From Ilyomonas sp964249755 (GTDB lineage Bacteria > Bacteroidota > Bacteroidia > Chitinophagales > Chitinophagaceae): a stretch of DNA of 64,000 nt. Positions 29,186 through 37,863 of this stretch are shown piece by piece (position 1 is the first letter of the stretch; each line of letters begins with the position of its first letter). Position numbers and translations under genes: made by a program. Location of the stretch: the NCBI GenBank assembly GCA_964249755.1, contig CAXUDB010000006.1, forward strand, positions 16,849 to 80,848, read 5' to 3'. The notes under the pieces are model-generated. The model saw nothing but the letters and a program-made list of their open reading frames with translations, had not been told where the DNA came from and searched no databases.

Positions 29186-29548
29186 TTACTTCGTTTGCAA
29201 AAATGTAATGATATATCCGTCCGGGTCTTTTGCCATCAGCGTTTGTCCAAAAGGTGTATCGTTGATTGGTCCTAAAAGAGTTACTTCTTTTTCGGTTAGC
29301 CGTGTTTGCAGTTCTTCAATCTTTTCATCAATCGCAAACCACAGTGAAGCGCCAACGCCAAGTTCTTTACCTTCTAAATTTCCAATGGATTTTCTTATGG
29401 CAAAACTTGCCTCGTCTTTGTTGTACTTAAAAATACAGGCTTCCGGATTTTTCATTTCTGATAATTTAAATCCCAATTTGGTAGTGTAAAATTCTTTTGA
29501 AACTCCTAAATTTCTAACCTGCAAAGAAGCAAATTCTAATCGTCTCAT
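29186..29548 (-). CDS. VOC-superfamily (glyoxalase/bleomycin-resistance-like) protein
   Basis: 120 residues with the VOC pattern RRLEFASLQVRNLGVSKEFY, TKLGFKLSEM, ASFAIRKSIG, GASLWFAIDEKIEELQTRLT, DPDGYIITFLQTK. Small VOC proteins are metal-dependent lyases or dioxygenases, or drug-binding proteins. The frame opens upstream at 29602, but ATG 29548 gives the normal N-terminus. First gene of the VOC-EVE-MarR operon; a dyad lies 13 bases upstream. Confidence 0.85.
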   Translation of the reverse strand: MRRLEFASLQVRNLGVSKEFYTTKLGFKLSEMKNPEACIFKYNKDEASFAIRKSIGNLEGKELGVGASLWFAIDEKIEELQTRLTEKEVTLLGPINDTPFGQTLMAKDPDGYIITFLQTK

Positions 29549-29560
29549 AATATTTAAAAT

Positions 29561-29597
29561 TATTGTTGCAGTAAATATAGTATATACGACAACAATA
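29561..29597. promoter_or_regulatory. Dyad upstream of the VOC-EVE-MarR operon
   Basis: Perfect 8-bp arms TATTGTTG (29561-29568) and CAACAATA (29590-29597), 21 bases apart, in an AT-rich promoter-like stretch ending 13 bases before ATG 29548. MarR proteins usually autoregulate through such dyads, although their classic sites are more compact. Assignment is inference. Confidence 0.45.
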
Positions 29598-29658
29598 TTC
29601 AAAATTATTACAAGAAATGTTTTGTTAAACGAGTAAGTTTTTTGGATTTGTCAGGAGG

Positions 29659-29877
29659 TTAAGTCAGGTGTGTAGTATATATTTTTTGTCTTAAAAGCTG
29701 ACAAATAACTGTAACAATGATGAGGAGTGTAGCTTGTATTGGTATCGAAACGTAAGTTGAATATTTTTGAGCTATCACGATTGTGGGAAACAGAAATATT
29801 GTAAGCAAAATAAAAAATACAGGAATAAACCAAACACTTCGAAGCTTATTATTAGCAGTAAAGAAAATATTTTTTAA
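29659..29877 (-). pseudogene. Probable N-terminal fragment of a CPBP-type membrane protease
   Basis: Reverse reading LKNIFFTANNKLRSVWFIPV followed by two hydrophobic segments and CQLLRQKIY resembles the start of CPBP/CAAX intramembrane metalloprotease homologues in this phylum, which begin with a short N-terminal helix, a K-L-R-S-x-W motif and two membrane helices. Only about 70 residues are present, there is no ATG at the expected place, and the catalytic EE..R and H motifs are absent. Tentative. Confidence 0.4.
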
Positions 29878-30146
29878 CCTTATTTTTATATTTGTTACTT
29901 GAAATTCTATCAACCCGGTAATTTTAAAATTGCGATTAATACTGCCACAACAACAGGTATTGCCGTTGGTGGGAAAGTTGAAAAATCTCACCCGGTAACC
30001 GATGTTCATTATTTATTCAAAATGAAAATTATTTAATGTTCGAAAGTGTTCCTTGCGCCCGAATCAAAGCCGACAAGCAATTTACAGCCGGGCTCGAGCC
30101 TCCCATTCGTCTATCGGTGTATTTCTTGTTGCCAGTAATGTCCTCA

Positions 30147-30505
30147 TCAGTTAAACGACTGTCTGAATGCCAAAGGTGAAAGATTAGTTTTTGTTTTAAA
30201 CAGCTTGCTGAAGGATTGGGGATGTTCAAAACCTAATTGTAAGCAATCTCCGCTACAGAAAAAGAAGTTGAACTAAGTAAATCTTTTGATTGCCCGATTA
30301 TCTTGGTTTGAATATACTGTTGTGTGTTTTGTCCTGTGAGAGAACGCAGCATATTGCTTAAATGACGTTGCGATAAATTTAGTTGAGCACTGGCATATTG
30401 CACAGACGGCAAACCATCTTCCAAACCCGCATCTTTTAGAAAATATTCACCTAATAAATTGTCTAATGCATTTATGATTTCGTGATTTACGGTTTTACGG
30501 GTGAT
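30147..30505 (-). pseudogene. DNA-binding domain of an AraC-family regulator (5' part missing, frameshifted)
   Basis: Reverse reading ALDNLLGEYFLKDAGLEDGL, then SAQLNLSQRHLSNMLRSLTG (first helix-turn-helix), LLSSTSFSVAEIAY and, after a one-base shift near 30238, LGFEHPQSFSKLFKTKTNLS (second helix-turn-helix) to stop 30147-30149. The restored motif AEIAYQLGFEHPQSFSKLFK is typical AraC. The N-terminal effector domain is missing: upstream the frame joins an FtsX permease fragment. Not functional as shown. Confidence 0.82.
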
Positions 30506-30813
30506 GTTCAGGTTTGCGCCATACAAAGGCACTGCGTAATCAATGCCGCCAATTTGTTCGCGAATGCCTTGGTACATTGGCTTGGATACACCGCCATTGT
30601 ATTGTTCTTTATCATCGAACACGAAACCCGATAATGCGCGGTACATGTTTTCTTTGTTGGGCAGATTTTGTTCGTAGCTGAACGCATAGCTCGCGATGCG
30701 GTAAATAATCCAGCAGGCGCTGATGCTACTGCCAGCCCGAAAATATTTAATGCTGTAAACAACCTTTGCCGCCACAGGTAGCGAAACGTAGTCGTGAAGT
30801 TGTTTGTAAACAC
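30506..30813 (-). pseudogene. N-terminal fragment of a MacB/FtsX-type ABC permease, frameshifted
   Basis: Starts MFTNNFTTTFRYLWRQRLFT, ALNIFGLAV, the typical cytoplasmic start of Bacteroidota FtsX permeases. After a one-base shift it continues as SISACWIIYRIASYAFSYEQ, NLPNKENMYRALSG and the start of the periplasmic MacB-PCD domain, then breaks off at about residue 100 and joins the AraC sequence. The intact permease downstream (30863-33328) begins similarly, so this may be the 5' stump of a sister gene. Confidence 0.78.
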
Positions 30814-30862
30814 AGAAGATGATTTGTAATTTATTTATTGACGATTTTATTATTCAAATTCA

Positions 30863-33328
30863 TTATTCTGTCCGTAAGCTTTTCACCGGATTAGCGATGG
30901 CAGCTTTGACAGATTGAAAGCTTATCGTAAGGATCGCTGTCAACACAGCCAGTAAGCCGGCTGCCACAAACAGCCATGGGCTAATGTCGATACGATATGC
31001 AAAGCCTTGCAGCCAGGTGTGCATAATATAATAGGCTGCCGGTGAAGCAATGAGAATAGCAACGATTATCAGCTTGATGAAATCCCTGGATAATAAAGTA
31101 ACGATATTGGCTACAGAAGCCCCTAGCACTTTTCTTACACCTATCTCCTTTGTGCGTTGTGCGGTAGCAAAAAGCGACAAGCCAAGCAGACCGAGGCACG
31201 CAATACAAATGGCAAAGCCCGAAAACAAGCTAAACACCTTTTCAAATAATAGATCATCACTGTACTGCCTGGCAAACTTTTCATCCAGAAAGTAATAGTC
31301 GAAAAAGTTATTGGGGAAAAAGGCTTCATACTTTGCCTTTATGGCCGCCAGGGTAGCTGCGAGGTCTTTTGTATCCACTTTGATGCAAATAGGATTGTCG
31401 GTGCCATAGCTCGGCACCAGTATAGTAGGTTCAATGGAATAGTGCAGCGATTTCTGGTGAAAATCATTTACCACGCCAATGATATCCCAGGCTTTATCAC
31501 CGGCGCCGAACTGTATCTGCTTACCAATGGCATCGGCAGGCGATGAAAAGCCAAGCAGTTTTACCGCCGATTCATTCAGGATGAAACTATGCAGCTTATT
31601 GCCGTCGGGGTTGTAATCAGTAGTTGTAAAGTTTCTGCCCGCCACAATCTTTGCATTGAATACCTTAACGAAGTCGGCATCCACACTTACATTGCGCATG
31701 GTAACATTATCATCCCTCTTGTCAGCCCGGTGTACATCGAACGCTCTTGATAGTTCGTCACCGGCAGTTTTGCCTATAGCAGAAGCGCCGTGCACATTCG
31801 GCAACTGCGTCAGTTCATTTTTAAAGCTGTTTTCTTTATCTATAAACGAAGAGTCCCAATTTGTAAGCAACGGAGGTTTTACAATCAGCATTTGCGACAG
31901 ATCGATACCCAGGCTTTGCTGATTTACAAAATTGATTTGCTTGTACACCACAAGCGAGCTGATGATCAGGATAATGGTAACGGTAAATTGTCCTACTACC
32001 AATACTTTCCTAAGTAAAATACCTTTTGAGGAAGTCGCAAATTTTCCTTTCAGTACCGATATCGGTTTAAAGGCAGACAATACAAACGCAGGATAGAAGC
32101 CGGACCCCGCCATACCGAGGAGAACAAATAAAAGCAGGGGCAGAAGAAGTGAATACCCGTTTAGTCCATTGCCAAGCAAATAGGAAAGTGATAACGGCTG
32201 ATGAACTAAATTATTAAATTCATTCTGTACCACCCACACAATACCCAGGGCAATCACCAATGCTGACACATTCAGCAGAAATGATTCGGTCAGGAATTGC
32301 CGTATCAGCTGCCCCCTCGTGGCACCGGTTACCTTGCGGATGCCAACTTCCTTTGCGCGCTTGAGCGAATTTGCTGTCGACAGGTTCACATAGTTAATCC
32401 AGGCGATCAAAATAATCATCACGGCTACGATAAGCAACCCCCACACAGCGGTAGCGTTGCCGGTTCTGCCAATTTCATATTCGTAATCAGAATATAAATG
32501 CGCTTTGAGTAAAGGTTGCAGGTAAAACTTCTCATCGCTGCCGCTCACTTTATTACCCTGGAAATATTTTTGGCTGAAAGTGCCAAGCTTTGCCTGGAGG
32601 GTTTTGTAATCGGTTCCGTGTTTCAGCTGGATATAATGCCAGAAATCTGAGTCTGTAAAATCATAATCAGCCTGGCTCCATTTCTCCGCACCACGACTGT
32701 ACAGGGAATTATAAGACACGAGGAAATCAAAACTCAGGTGAGAGTTCTGTGGCACATCGGCGCAGATAGCTGTTATTTTATAGGGCGTGGGATTCCTGGC
32801 TATCAGAATGGTTTTGCCAAGGAGAGATTGATAATGTCCGCCCTGCCTCCCAAACAATTTATCAGCCAGGCTGGCAGAGAGAATGGCAGAATTCGGTTCT
32901 TTCAATCCGCCGGTTTTATCGCCTGCCAATATTGGGTACGAAAACATGGACAGAAACGAATTGTCAACCGCCAGCGCAGTCAGGTCTCCTTCTTTTTTAT
33001 CTCCGTTGGCAACCATCTGCTGCGCAAAAGGTTCCACCCGGGTTGCACTGATGACTTCAGGGTAATCGGTCAGCAGGGCTTTGCTGATGCCTGAATAGGT
33101 AATTGTGCCATGCTGCACCAGCTTGCCATTCTGGTAACGGTCGTTGGTAATGCGGTAAAGGTCTTCGGCATTTTTATTAAACCTGTCGAAGCTGAACTGG
33201 AAACTTACATACTGCAGTATCAGCAGGCAGGCAGCCATACTTAAGGATAATCCGACGAGATTGATAAAAGCATGTACTCTGTTTCTGGCAAGGTTTCGCC
33301 ATGCAGTTTTGAAATAGTTTGCCAACAT
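30863..33328 (-). CDS. MacB/FtsX-family ABC transporter permease
   Basis: 821 residues. N-terminus MLANYFKTAWRNLARNRVHA, first membrane helix FINLVGLSLSMAACLLILQY, MacB-PCD periplasmic domain, FtsX domain with VAVMIILIAWINYVNLSTAN and KRAKEVGIRKVTGATRGQLI, then a second PCD and FtsX repeat ending RTKEIGVRKVLGASVANIVT, LLSRDFIKLIIVAILIASPA. The double PCD-FtsX layout with ERAxEVGIRK-like coupling motifs is the Bacteroidota antimicrobial-peptide or lipoprotein-type permease. No ATPase gene is adjacent. ATG 33328 preferred over upstream 33367 because family members begin ML.NY..TA.RNL. Confidence 0.92.
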   Translation of the reverse strand: MLANYFKTAWRNLARNRVHAFINLVGLSLSMAACLLILQYVSFQFSFDRFNKNAEDLYRITNDRYQNGKLVQHGTITYSGISKALLTDYPEVISATRVEPFAQQMVANGDKKEGDLTALAVDNSFLSMFSYPILAGDKTGGLKEPNSAILSASLADKLFGRQGGHYQSLLGKTILIARNPTPYKITAICADVPQNSHLSFDFLVSYNSLYSRGAEKWSQADYDFTDSDFWHYIQLKHGTDYKTLQAKLGTFSQKYFQGNKVSGSDEKFYLQPLLKAHLYSDYEYEIGRTGNATAVWGLLIVAVMIILIAWINYVNLSTANSLKRAKEVGIRKVTGATRGQLIRQFLTESFLLNVSALVIALGIVWVVQNEFNNLVHQPLSLSYLLGNGLNGYSLLLPLLLFVLLGMAGSGFYPAFVLSAFKPISVLKGKFATSSKGILLRKVLVVGQFTVTIILIISSLVVYKQINFVNQQSLGIDLSQMLIVKPPLLTNWDSSFIDKENSFKNELTQLPNVHGASAIGKTAGDELSRAFDVHRADKRDDNVTMRNVSVDADFVKVFNAKIVAGRNFTTTDYNPDGNKLHSFILNESAVKLLGFSSPADAIGKQIQFGAGDKAWDIIGVVNDFHQKSLHYSIEPTILVPSYGTDNPICIKVDTKDLAATLAAIKAKYEAFFPNNFFDYYFLDEKFARQYSDDLLFEKVFSLFSGFAICIACLGLLGLSLFATAQRTKEIGVRKVLGASVANIVTLLSRDFIKLIIVAILIASPAAYYIMHTWLQGFAYRIDISPWLFVAAGLLAVLTAILTISFQSVKAAIANPVKSLRTE

Positions 33329-33991
33329 AAAACAAATTTGAAGTGATGAACCTAACAAGCACAACACACGTTAGGCTACTGCTTTCCAACGGCTATGCCA
33401 TGGCTGAAAGCCTTTCTCCTTCTACCTCTCAGGATAAACGGTAAGCGAAAGTGTACGGTAGCGAACAGTTGCTGTTCGATTGTGTATGTGTAAATACAGG
33501 GTGAATGGCTGACAAATGAGTCCGGATTTCTGCAAATCAAATATTCGCGTTAGATCTGTTTGCAGGTTTGCAAACCTGCAAAATTAATTTTGTTAGCTAT
33601 TCGGGTTTGGTATAAGAAGCCCAAAAAAAGAGGGAGCCTGACAATCAAAGCATGCCAGACCTAACTACAGGATGAAGATAGCAGCATAAAGAAAGCATGA
33701 ACACTTGGCTGATGTAACAAAAGCCAGTAGGCATTAACCAGGCCTTTATGTTGTGGGTAATGTTTTGGCTATTGAGGAAGTTGAGAAAAAACATGGCTGC
33801 TGCGTTGGCTTATGTGCGGATAGGCAGCAATGTTTGTGCGGTGGCTGGCTGTTGTCAAAAGCATTTGGTTGCATTGAGCTTTGTGTAGTGGTTTGCAGGG
33901 ACAGGCTTTTGTGAATTTATGGATATATAAAACCTCTAAGACCCTATATAAATTAAATAAATAATCTTCTTATATCTCCAAACTGTATTGA
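33329..33991. other. Intergenic region with a dispersed repeat
   Basis: About 660 bases without a credible gene. It contains a perfect 20-bp palindrome and a roughly 145-bp sequence that recurs at 35505-35650 (annotated separately). The stretch nearest 33330-33450 should contain the permease promoter. Confidence 0.5.
33561..33705. repeat. Intergenic repeat, copy 1 (with 20-bp palindrome)
   Basis: Begins with the perfect palindrome TGCAGGTTTGCAAACCTGCA (33561-33580), then AAAATTAATTTTGTTAGCT and, further on, GCCAGACCTAACTACA, GATGAA and ATAGCA. The same order recurs at 35505-35650, again upstream of a reverse-strand gene. Diverged copies, same orientation. Confidence 0.7.
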
Positions 33992-35386
33992 TTAAAGTAT
34001 TCCTTTAGAAATTTTTTCAGCCGATTTATAATCACTTATTGATTGATAAGCCTCGGCAAGCCGTTTCCATAACTCCGGATTAGATGTATGATTTACTAAA
34101 TGCTCATTCAACAGTTGAATAATAGGCTCATATTTTCTTCTATTTTCTAACTCGAAACATAGTCGGTTTAACGTTGCGCCTCTAACCAACAAATTAGAGT
34201 CTCTTTGCATAATGTCTCTGTATGTGTTCATAGCTGTTCCGGTATCTTTCAGTAGAAAAGATTTAAACATGGATAATCTGGCTTGCCAGACCGGATCATT
34301 CCATTTGCCATATCCATTCCAAGAAACTGATTCATAATTCCTGTTACCAAAAAATATCTTTAAAACATCTTCTGTAATTTGTAATCCGTTCTCGCTGTTG
34401 GTAAAATAGACGAGATATTTTTTTTCTTTCGGATAAATAATAAAGAAGGAACGAGCACTTCCATTGTCGCCCCAATGCCATAATGCAGTTTCTGAACTGT
34501 CTTTTTCTAACGCAACTCCCAAACCCCAACCAATCTTTGGGTCAGGATTATAAGTCCTGTTTTGAAACAATTCGGTAATCATCTGACTGTAGGTAGAGTT
34601 TCTTAAGCCAGTTCCCTGCATGAGTACCTTGAGAAATTTCTGATAATCTTCTGCTGTTGTGATTAGGCTATAGGCGGCACTTGCATCATTAGTGGGCTGA
34701 AATGTATTATGCGGTTCTCCTATCTGGTTATAAAAACAGGCAGTATGCAAATCATAATCAACGGGTTTTACAAAACTGCTTTCATGCATTTTCAAAGGAA
34801 CAAAAACTTCTTCTTTTGCGATTTGTTCATAAGTTTCCCCTGTTAAATGTTCGATTGTTTTTTGTAGAAATTTGTAGCCTTCTGCTGAATAATACCAATC
34901 TGTTCCAGGTTTGAATTCTAACTTAATTTCATTACTAGGATATGGCGGTATGCCTGAAGTATGGCACAATATCATTCTGGCTGTAATCAAGTTAGCATTC
35001 TCCGTATTTTGCAAAGGCGGATACAGGTAATAAGAAAGTAAGGGAGAATCCAAGTTTATGATACCCTTGTCAAATAAGCGAAGAGTTATATAACCTAAAA
35101 CTGGTTTACTTAGTGAAGCTGCCTGGAAAAGCGTGTGATTAGCAACCTTGGTGTGTGTAGTGATATTTGATAAACCTACTGAATAATTGTCTGAAGTATT
35201 GCCATCGTAATATGATAATTGTAGTCCTGGTACATCCGCTGAATCAATTAAAGCTTTCAATTTTGATTTTTGAGCGCAGATGGGTATAGCCAGAAGGAAA
35301 AAGATAATTGCAAAGCTAATCGATAAAAAAACTTTCGTTCGGTTGCAGCTGTGGTTCAAGGAGAACAGTATGTTTAAAGAACGCAT
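33992..35386 (-). CDS. Serine beta-lactamase-like hydrolase with C-terminal helical repeat, copy 1
   Basis: 464 residues with signal peptide (about residues 18-38). Class C beta-lactamase/penicillin-binding fold: SLSK at residues 91-94 (nucleophile S91, K94), tyrosine motif in WYYSAEGYKFL, HTSGIPPYP, and LWHWGDNGSARSFF as the HxG-like third motif. The last 90 residues are helical with a TPR-like repeat (LAEAYQSISDYKSAEKIS). Exported; may be a peptidase or esterase rather than a resistance enzyme. A dyad at 35435-35464, 57 bases upstream of the start, is shared with the next hydrolase. Confidence 0.88.
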   Translation of the reverse strand: MRSLNILFSLNHSCNRTKVFLSISFAIIFFLLAIPICAQKSKLKALIDSADVPGLQLSYYDGNTSDNYSVGLSNITTHTKVANHTLFQAASLSKPVLGYITLRLFDKGIINLDSPLLSYYLYPPLQNTENANLITARMILCHTSGIPPYPSNEIKLEFKPGTDWYYSAEGYKFLQKTIEHLTGETYEQIAKEEVFVPLKMHESSFVKPVDYDLHTACFYNQIGEPHNTFQPTNDASAAYSLITTAEDYQKFLKVLMQGTGLRNSTYSQMITELFQNRTYNPDPKIGWGLGVALEKDSSETALWHWGDNGSARSFFIIYPKEKKYLVYFTNSENGLQITEDVLKIFFGNRNYESVSWNGYGKWNDPVWQARLSMFKSFLLKDTGTAMNTYRDIMQRDSNLLVRGATLNRLCFELENRRKYEPIIQLLNEHLVNHTSNPELWKRLAEAYQSISDYKSAEKISKGIL

Positions 35387-35434
35387 GGATACTTTGATTT
35401 TGCAAGATGCAAAGATTCTGTACTAACATCACTT

Positions 35435-35464
35435 ATAGGTATCAAATCATAATTTGGTACCTAT
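35435..35464. promoter_or_regulatory. 30-bp dyad upstream of serine hydrolase 1 (candidate AraC operator)
   Basis: ATAGGTATCAAATCA and TAATTTGGTACCTAT form a dyad with 13 of 15 paired positions. The core CAAATCATAATTTGG (35443-35457) recurs exactly, on the opposite strand, at 37815-37829 upstream of the second serine hydrolase. Core-to-start distance is 57-71 bases. Confidence 0.65.
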
Positions 35465-35504
35465 AAAATAAATTTTTTTTATTTAGGTATAATAGCAGTC
35501 AAGA

Positions 35505-35650
35505 TGCAAAGTTTGCAAACTTGTAAAATTTATTTTGTTAGCTGTTGCGGTTTTTCATAAAGGTCCCCTAAAAAGAGAGCTCTGAAAACCAAAGCCTGCC
35601 AGACCTAACTACATGATGAACATAGCAACCTGAAGTAAGCTGAAACACAC
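35505..35650. repeat. Intergenic repeat, copy 2
   Basis: Starts TGCAAAGTTTGCAAACTTGT (imperfect palindrome around TTTGCAAA), followed by AAAATTTATTTTGTTAGCT, then CTGCCAGACCTAACTACAT, GATGAACATAGCA. Aligns along its whole length with 33561-33705 with substitutions and small indels. Located 120 bases upstream of the start of serine hydrolase 1. Confidence 0.7.
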
Positions 35651-35952
35651 GAATGGAAGAACCTGGAATACGATAAGAATAGCAAGCAACACAAGAAGCC
35701 GTAAAACTAAACACAGAAGCATAACAGCACGGGAACAGCTAACATACTATACGACATAAGATAAGATTTAAAAATTAAACAAATGAAGTGGAGCAAATGG
35801 TAAGGGGCGCAGGAGCAAAAGGAAACGGAATAAATGAGTGCTTCTGTGGGTTAGGATATGTGTTTATGCCGGAATCTTTTGCTGACAAAACAAGAGGGCT
35901 GCAGTAGCCGACTAACTTTGCGGCGTTTTTTATTATGCTTTTGATAGCGTAT
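35651..35952. other. Intergenic region, no recognised feature
   Basis: About 300 purine-rich bases between repeat copy 2 and the end of serine hydrolase 2. I see no gene; a T-run (CGGCGTTTTTTATT near 35921) precedes the reverse gene's stop, but no convincing stem. Confidence 0.4.
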
Positions 35953-37764
35953 TTACTGCGTTAGTCTTTTTAATGAGTCTTTCGTTTGATTGTCATTTGG
36001 ATCAAGCTCTAACGCTCTTTTATAGCTGCTTAACGCATTTTCCTTATCATGTATACTTATATAGTAATCTCCCCAGCGACTGTAAACGATTGAAGAATTC
36101 GGGTGCTGCTCCTGCGCCAGTTCAAGTATCATTTTTACTGCCGGATAATCTGTTGCTTTTGTATGTAAAAGGTCGTATGCTAAGTATGTAATCTGATATT
36201 CATTCAGATTCATGCTTCTGTAGCCTTCTTTTGCTTTATCATATTGTTTTGCCCGTAACCATTCAGTTGGTGAATGCTCACTATCACTCATCTTGGGCAT
36301 TGGCTTATCCTGATAAGCAGATTGCAAAGAGAGAACTTCACCATTTTCATCCCTTTGGAAGTATCCTTTGACATTAAAGTCAGTAAAAACAATAGTGTCT
36401 TTGGCAACAGGAAAACAATAAATATCTGCACCTCCATTGACATTTTCTACTAAGTAGTTCTTTTCTTTTCTCAGATAAATAACTTCATCTGTTCCTCTTC
36501 TATACCTGCCTGTGTAACTGCTTAAAGTAGTATCAGGTAAGGTGACCGGATGAATTTCATCCGGCAGGAAATGATACCAGTTATAGACTTTGGCTACAGA
36601 CCTCCTGATTTCTTTTCCCAGACCATTTACATCATCACCGGAATTAAGCATGATAACAACGCCATTGCCATCTGTAAAATCTCCAATTCCATAGGCCAAA
36701 AACCCTGCATTGACTCCTGTAAACTCCATGTAAATACCTTCTTCACGGGTATTGTCGGCTCTCTGAAGCAAAAAGGGACCGATACCGATTTCTTCTTTGT
36801 ATTCGCCCTTTGATACGGGCGCCTGGGCGGTTAACATTTGATGCGACATTTCTTTTGAAAGGATAGTACCTTTTCCCTGATAGGCTTTTTGAACTTCGAT
36901 AAAGAAAGCTGCGAGGTCTGAGGGAGTTGTGTATAAGCCGGCGGCTGCTTGTTGTGGATACACATATGGCATCCCTTTAAACCACGAAGCTTGTGAATAA
37001 GCCGACGAAGCTTGCGATGAATATTGTAAAGGAAGGGGTTGTTGAAAGGTTGAGTGAGTCATTCTTAGCTTATCAAATATGGTCCTCTTGGTAAAGGATG
37101 CAAAATCTTGTTTTGTAACATCCATGACAGCCATTTGAGCAATCATAATACCGCCGCCCGAATACCGGAACTCTTTACCTGGCTCGCTGTTTACAATCAC
37201 AGGTCTGCTTTCGGCAATTGAATCGCCTCGCAGGATTTGAGGAACTGTAGGAAGTGGATGTTTATCCGGCGTAAAACCAAAGTAAGCGGATTGCGTGGTG
37301 CCACCTGTATGGCTCAACAGCATACGGAGCGTAACCGGCGTTTTCTCCGTAAAAGAATTGTCGGCAATTTTCCAGGAACGAAGGTATTTGTTGACAGGTG
37401 AGTCTAAGTTCATTCTTCCCTGCTCTACCAACTGCAAAGCAGCAACGGCAAAGACAAATTTGCTGATAGAACCGGCTGAAAACATTGTCTTATCAGTTAC
37501 AGGTATTTTCCTCACGGTGTCTGCAAACCCGTATCCTTTAGACCAATCGAGTTTAAAATCCTTTATGACGGCAATGCTTACACCCGGAACGCCATAGTAT
37601 TTCATACGCTCTGTAATATTCCAGCCGGGGAAGCCGGCAACAGGAACATAAGGCAAAAGACTATTTTCCACGAGCGCTATTCTTTTCTTAGTCTCTGTAG
37701 GCTGACTATATACGGAACTAAAAACAAATAAGCAGATAAACAGGAAACTACACTTTATATGCAT
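35953..37764 (-). CDS. Serine beta-lactamase-like hydrolase with C-terminal TPR, copy 2
   Basis: 603 residues, signal peptide MHIKCSFLFICLFVFSSVYS. Catalytic SISK at residues 99-102, YSGGG tyrosine motif (EFRYSGGGIMIAQ), LSHTGGTTQSAYFG, then a lipocalin-like beta domain after about residue 400 (SYTGRYRRGTDEVIYLRKEK) and two TPR-like helices at the end (SRWGDYYISIHDKENALSSY, KRALELDPNDN). The frame opens at ATG 37833, but ATG 37764 begins the signal peptide; the dyad at 37815-37830 then lies in the promoter. Same architecture class as copy 1 but clearly diverged. Confidence 0.9.
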   Translation of the reverse strand: MHIKCSFLFICLFVFSSVYSQPTETKKRIALVENSLLPYVPVAGFPGWNITERMKYYGVPGVSIAVIKDFKLDWSKGYGFADTVRKIPVTDKTMFSAGSISKFVFAVAALQLVEQGRMNLDSPVNKYLRSWKIADNSFTEKTPVTLRMLLSHTGGTTQSAYFGFTPDKHPLPTVPQILRGDSIAESRPVIVNSEPGKEFRYSGGGIMIAQMAVMDVTKQDFASFTKRTIFDKLRMTHSTFQQPLPLQYSSQASSAYSQASWFKGMPYVYPQQAAAGLYTTPSDLAAFFIEVQKAYQGKGTILSKEMSHQMLTAQAPVSKGEYKEEIGIGPFLLQRADNTREEGIYMEFTGVNAGFLAYGIGDFTDGNGVVIMLNSGDDVNGLGKEIRRSVAKVYNWYHFLPDEIHPVTLPDTTLSSYTGRYRRGTDEVIYLRKEKNYLVENVNGGADIYCFPVAKDTIVFTDFNVKGYFQRDENGEVLSLQSAYQDKPMPKMSDSEHSPTEWLRAKQYDKAKEGYRSMNLNEYQITYLAYDLLHTKATDYPAVKMILELAQEQHPNSSIVYSRWGDYYISIHDKENALSSYKRALELDPNDNQTKDSLKRLTQ

Positions 37765-37814
37765 ATACAATAAATCAAAAAGCAAAGTTTGAGTTTTGTC
37801 TATTGTGGGTCGCT

Positions 37815-37830
37815 CCAAATTATGATTTGG
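37815..37830. promoter_or_regulatory. 16-bp dyad upstream of serine hydrolase 2 (shared operator core)
   Basis: CCAAATTATGATTTGG: perfect 6-bp arms CCAAAT/ATTTGG around TATG. Fifteen bases are identical (reverse complement) to the core at 35443-35457. It lies 51-66 bases upstream of ATG 37764 and 34 bases from the stop of the adjacent AraC-type regulator. Confidence 0.65.
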
Positions 37831-37863
37831 CACTACAAATTCTTGGAAGTACTGAAATGCCAG

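Noticed and set aside
29878..30009. Upstream part of the 116-residue reverse frame
   Set aside because: Cys/Asn-rich and unlike the CPBP-type N-terminus that follows; probably non-coding.
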